NCBI GenBank assembly: GCA_964007875.1
Contig: CAXGAH010000007.1
Coordinates: 1 to 64,000, forward strand
DNA length: 64,000 nucleotides
Direction: 5' to 3'
Origin: UBA1275 sp002323515
Lineage (GTDB): Bacteria > Bacteroidota > Rhodothermia > Balneolales > Balneolaceae
Both the position numbers and the translations under genes were made by a program. Below, in pieces: positions 63,968-64,000 of the stretch (positions are counted from its first letter, which is position 1; each line of letters opens with the position of its first letter). The notes beneath the pieces were generated by a model. That model did not search any database and was not told where the DNA came from. It saw nothing but the letters and a program-made list of their open reading frames with translations.

Positions 63968-64000
63968 AGTTCGTTGCAGAAGTTAGGTTATACAAATAAT

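Overview
The window looks like a chromosomal segment of a marine Bacteroidota/Rhodothermota-type bacterium, with Balneolales as my best guess. This is inferred from the SusC/SusD pair, the many Cys-lipoproteins, the weak Shine-Dalgarno signals with A-rich leaders, the moderate GC and the gene repertoire. No rRNA, tRNA, CRISPR array, transposase or phage gene was found.

Layout. 1-4000: end of an MFS transporter, then a convergent three-subunit proton-translocating transhydrogenase operon (pntAA-pntAB-pntB) with a translationally coupled FKBP lipoprotein. 4100-9150: an unknown duplicated-domain lipoprotein, thioredoxin reductase, an AT-rich orphan sulfatase, a DUF4342 protein and the broken remains of a comM/yifB-type ATPase gene. 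9300-13600: priA, scpB and a RluB-type pseudouridine synthase. 13900-20560: secreted metalloprotease, a large BNR beta-propeller protein and a sterol-desaturase-family enzyme. 20740-32930: a carbohydrate utilization locus with SusC/SusD, PIG-L deacetylase, FHS-type MFS transporter, ROK sugar kinase, a PcRGLX/YetA-like putative polysaccharide lyase and an SLC13 permease. Two palindromes precede it, one of them a LacI-type operator candidate.

32938-43508: mixed housekeeping and accessory genes: WbqC-like, gltX, nhaC, a periplasmic thioredoxin coupled to a DtxR-family repressor, a PD40 lipoprotein, mutS2, a PhzF-family protein and a TauE/SafE permease. 43545-59260: an almost uninterrupted division and cell wall (dcw) operon on the minus strand, in the order mraZ-rsmH-ftsL-ftsI-murE-mraY-murD-ftsW-murG-murC-ftsQ-ftsA-ftsZ. 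A three-copy MraZ operator stands at its head and a strong terminator plus a structured 3' segment at its tail. 59535-62190: metY-metX under a SAM-I (S-box) riboswitch. 62277-63967: era and pdxJ.

The points most worth a second look are these. PriA has lost two cysteine ligands that map to the same zinc site. A comM-family pseudogene survives in three reading frames. The MraZ box fixes a revised mraZ start. The carbohydrate locus has paired upstream palindromes. The region between the dcw terminator and ftsZ can fold into two compact modules. No wholly new multi-gene system was identified with confidence; the best candidate for unexplored biology is the lyase/deacetylase/kinase locus.
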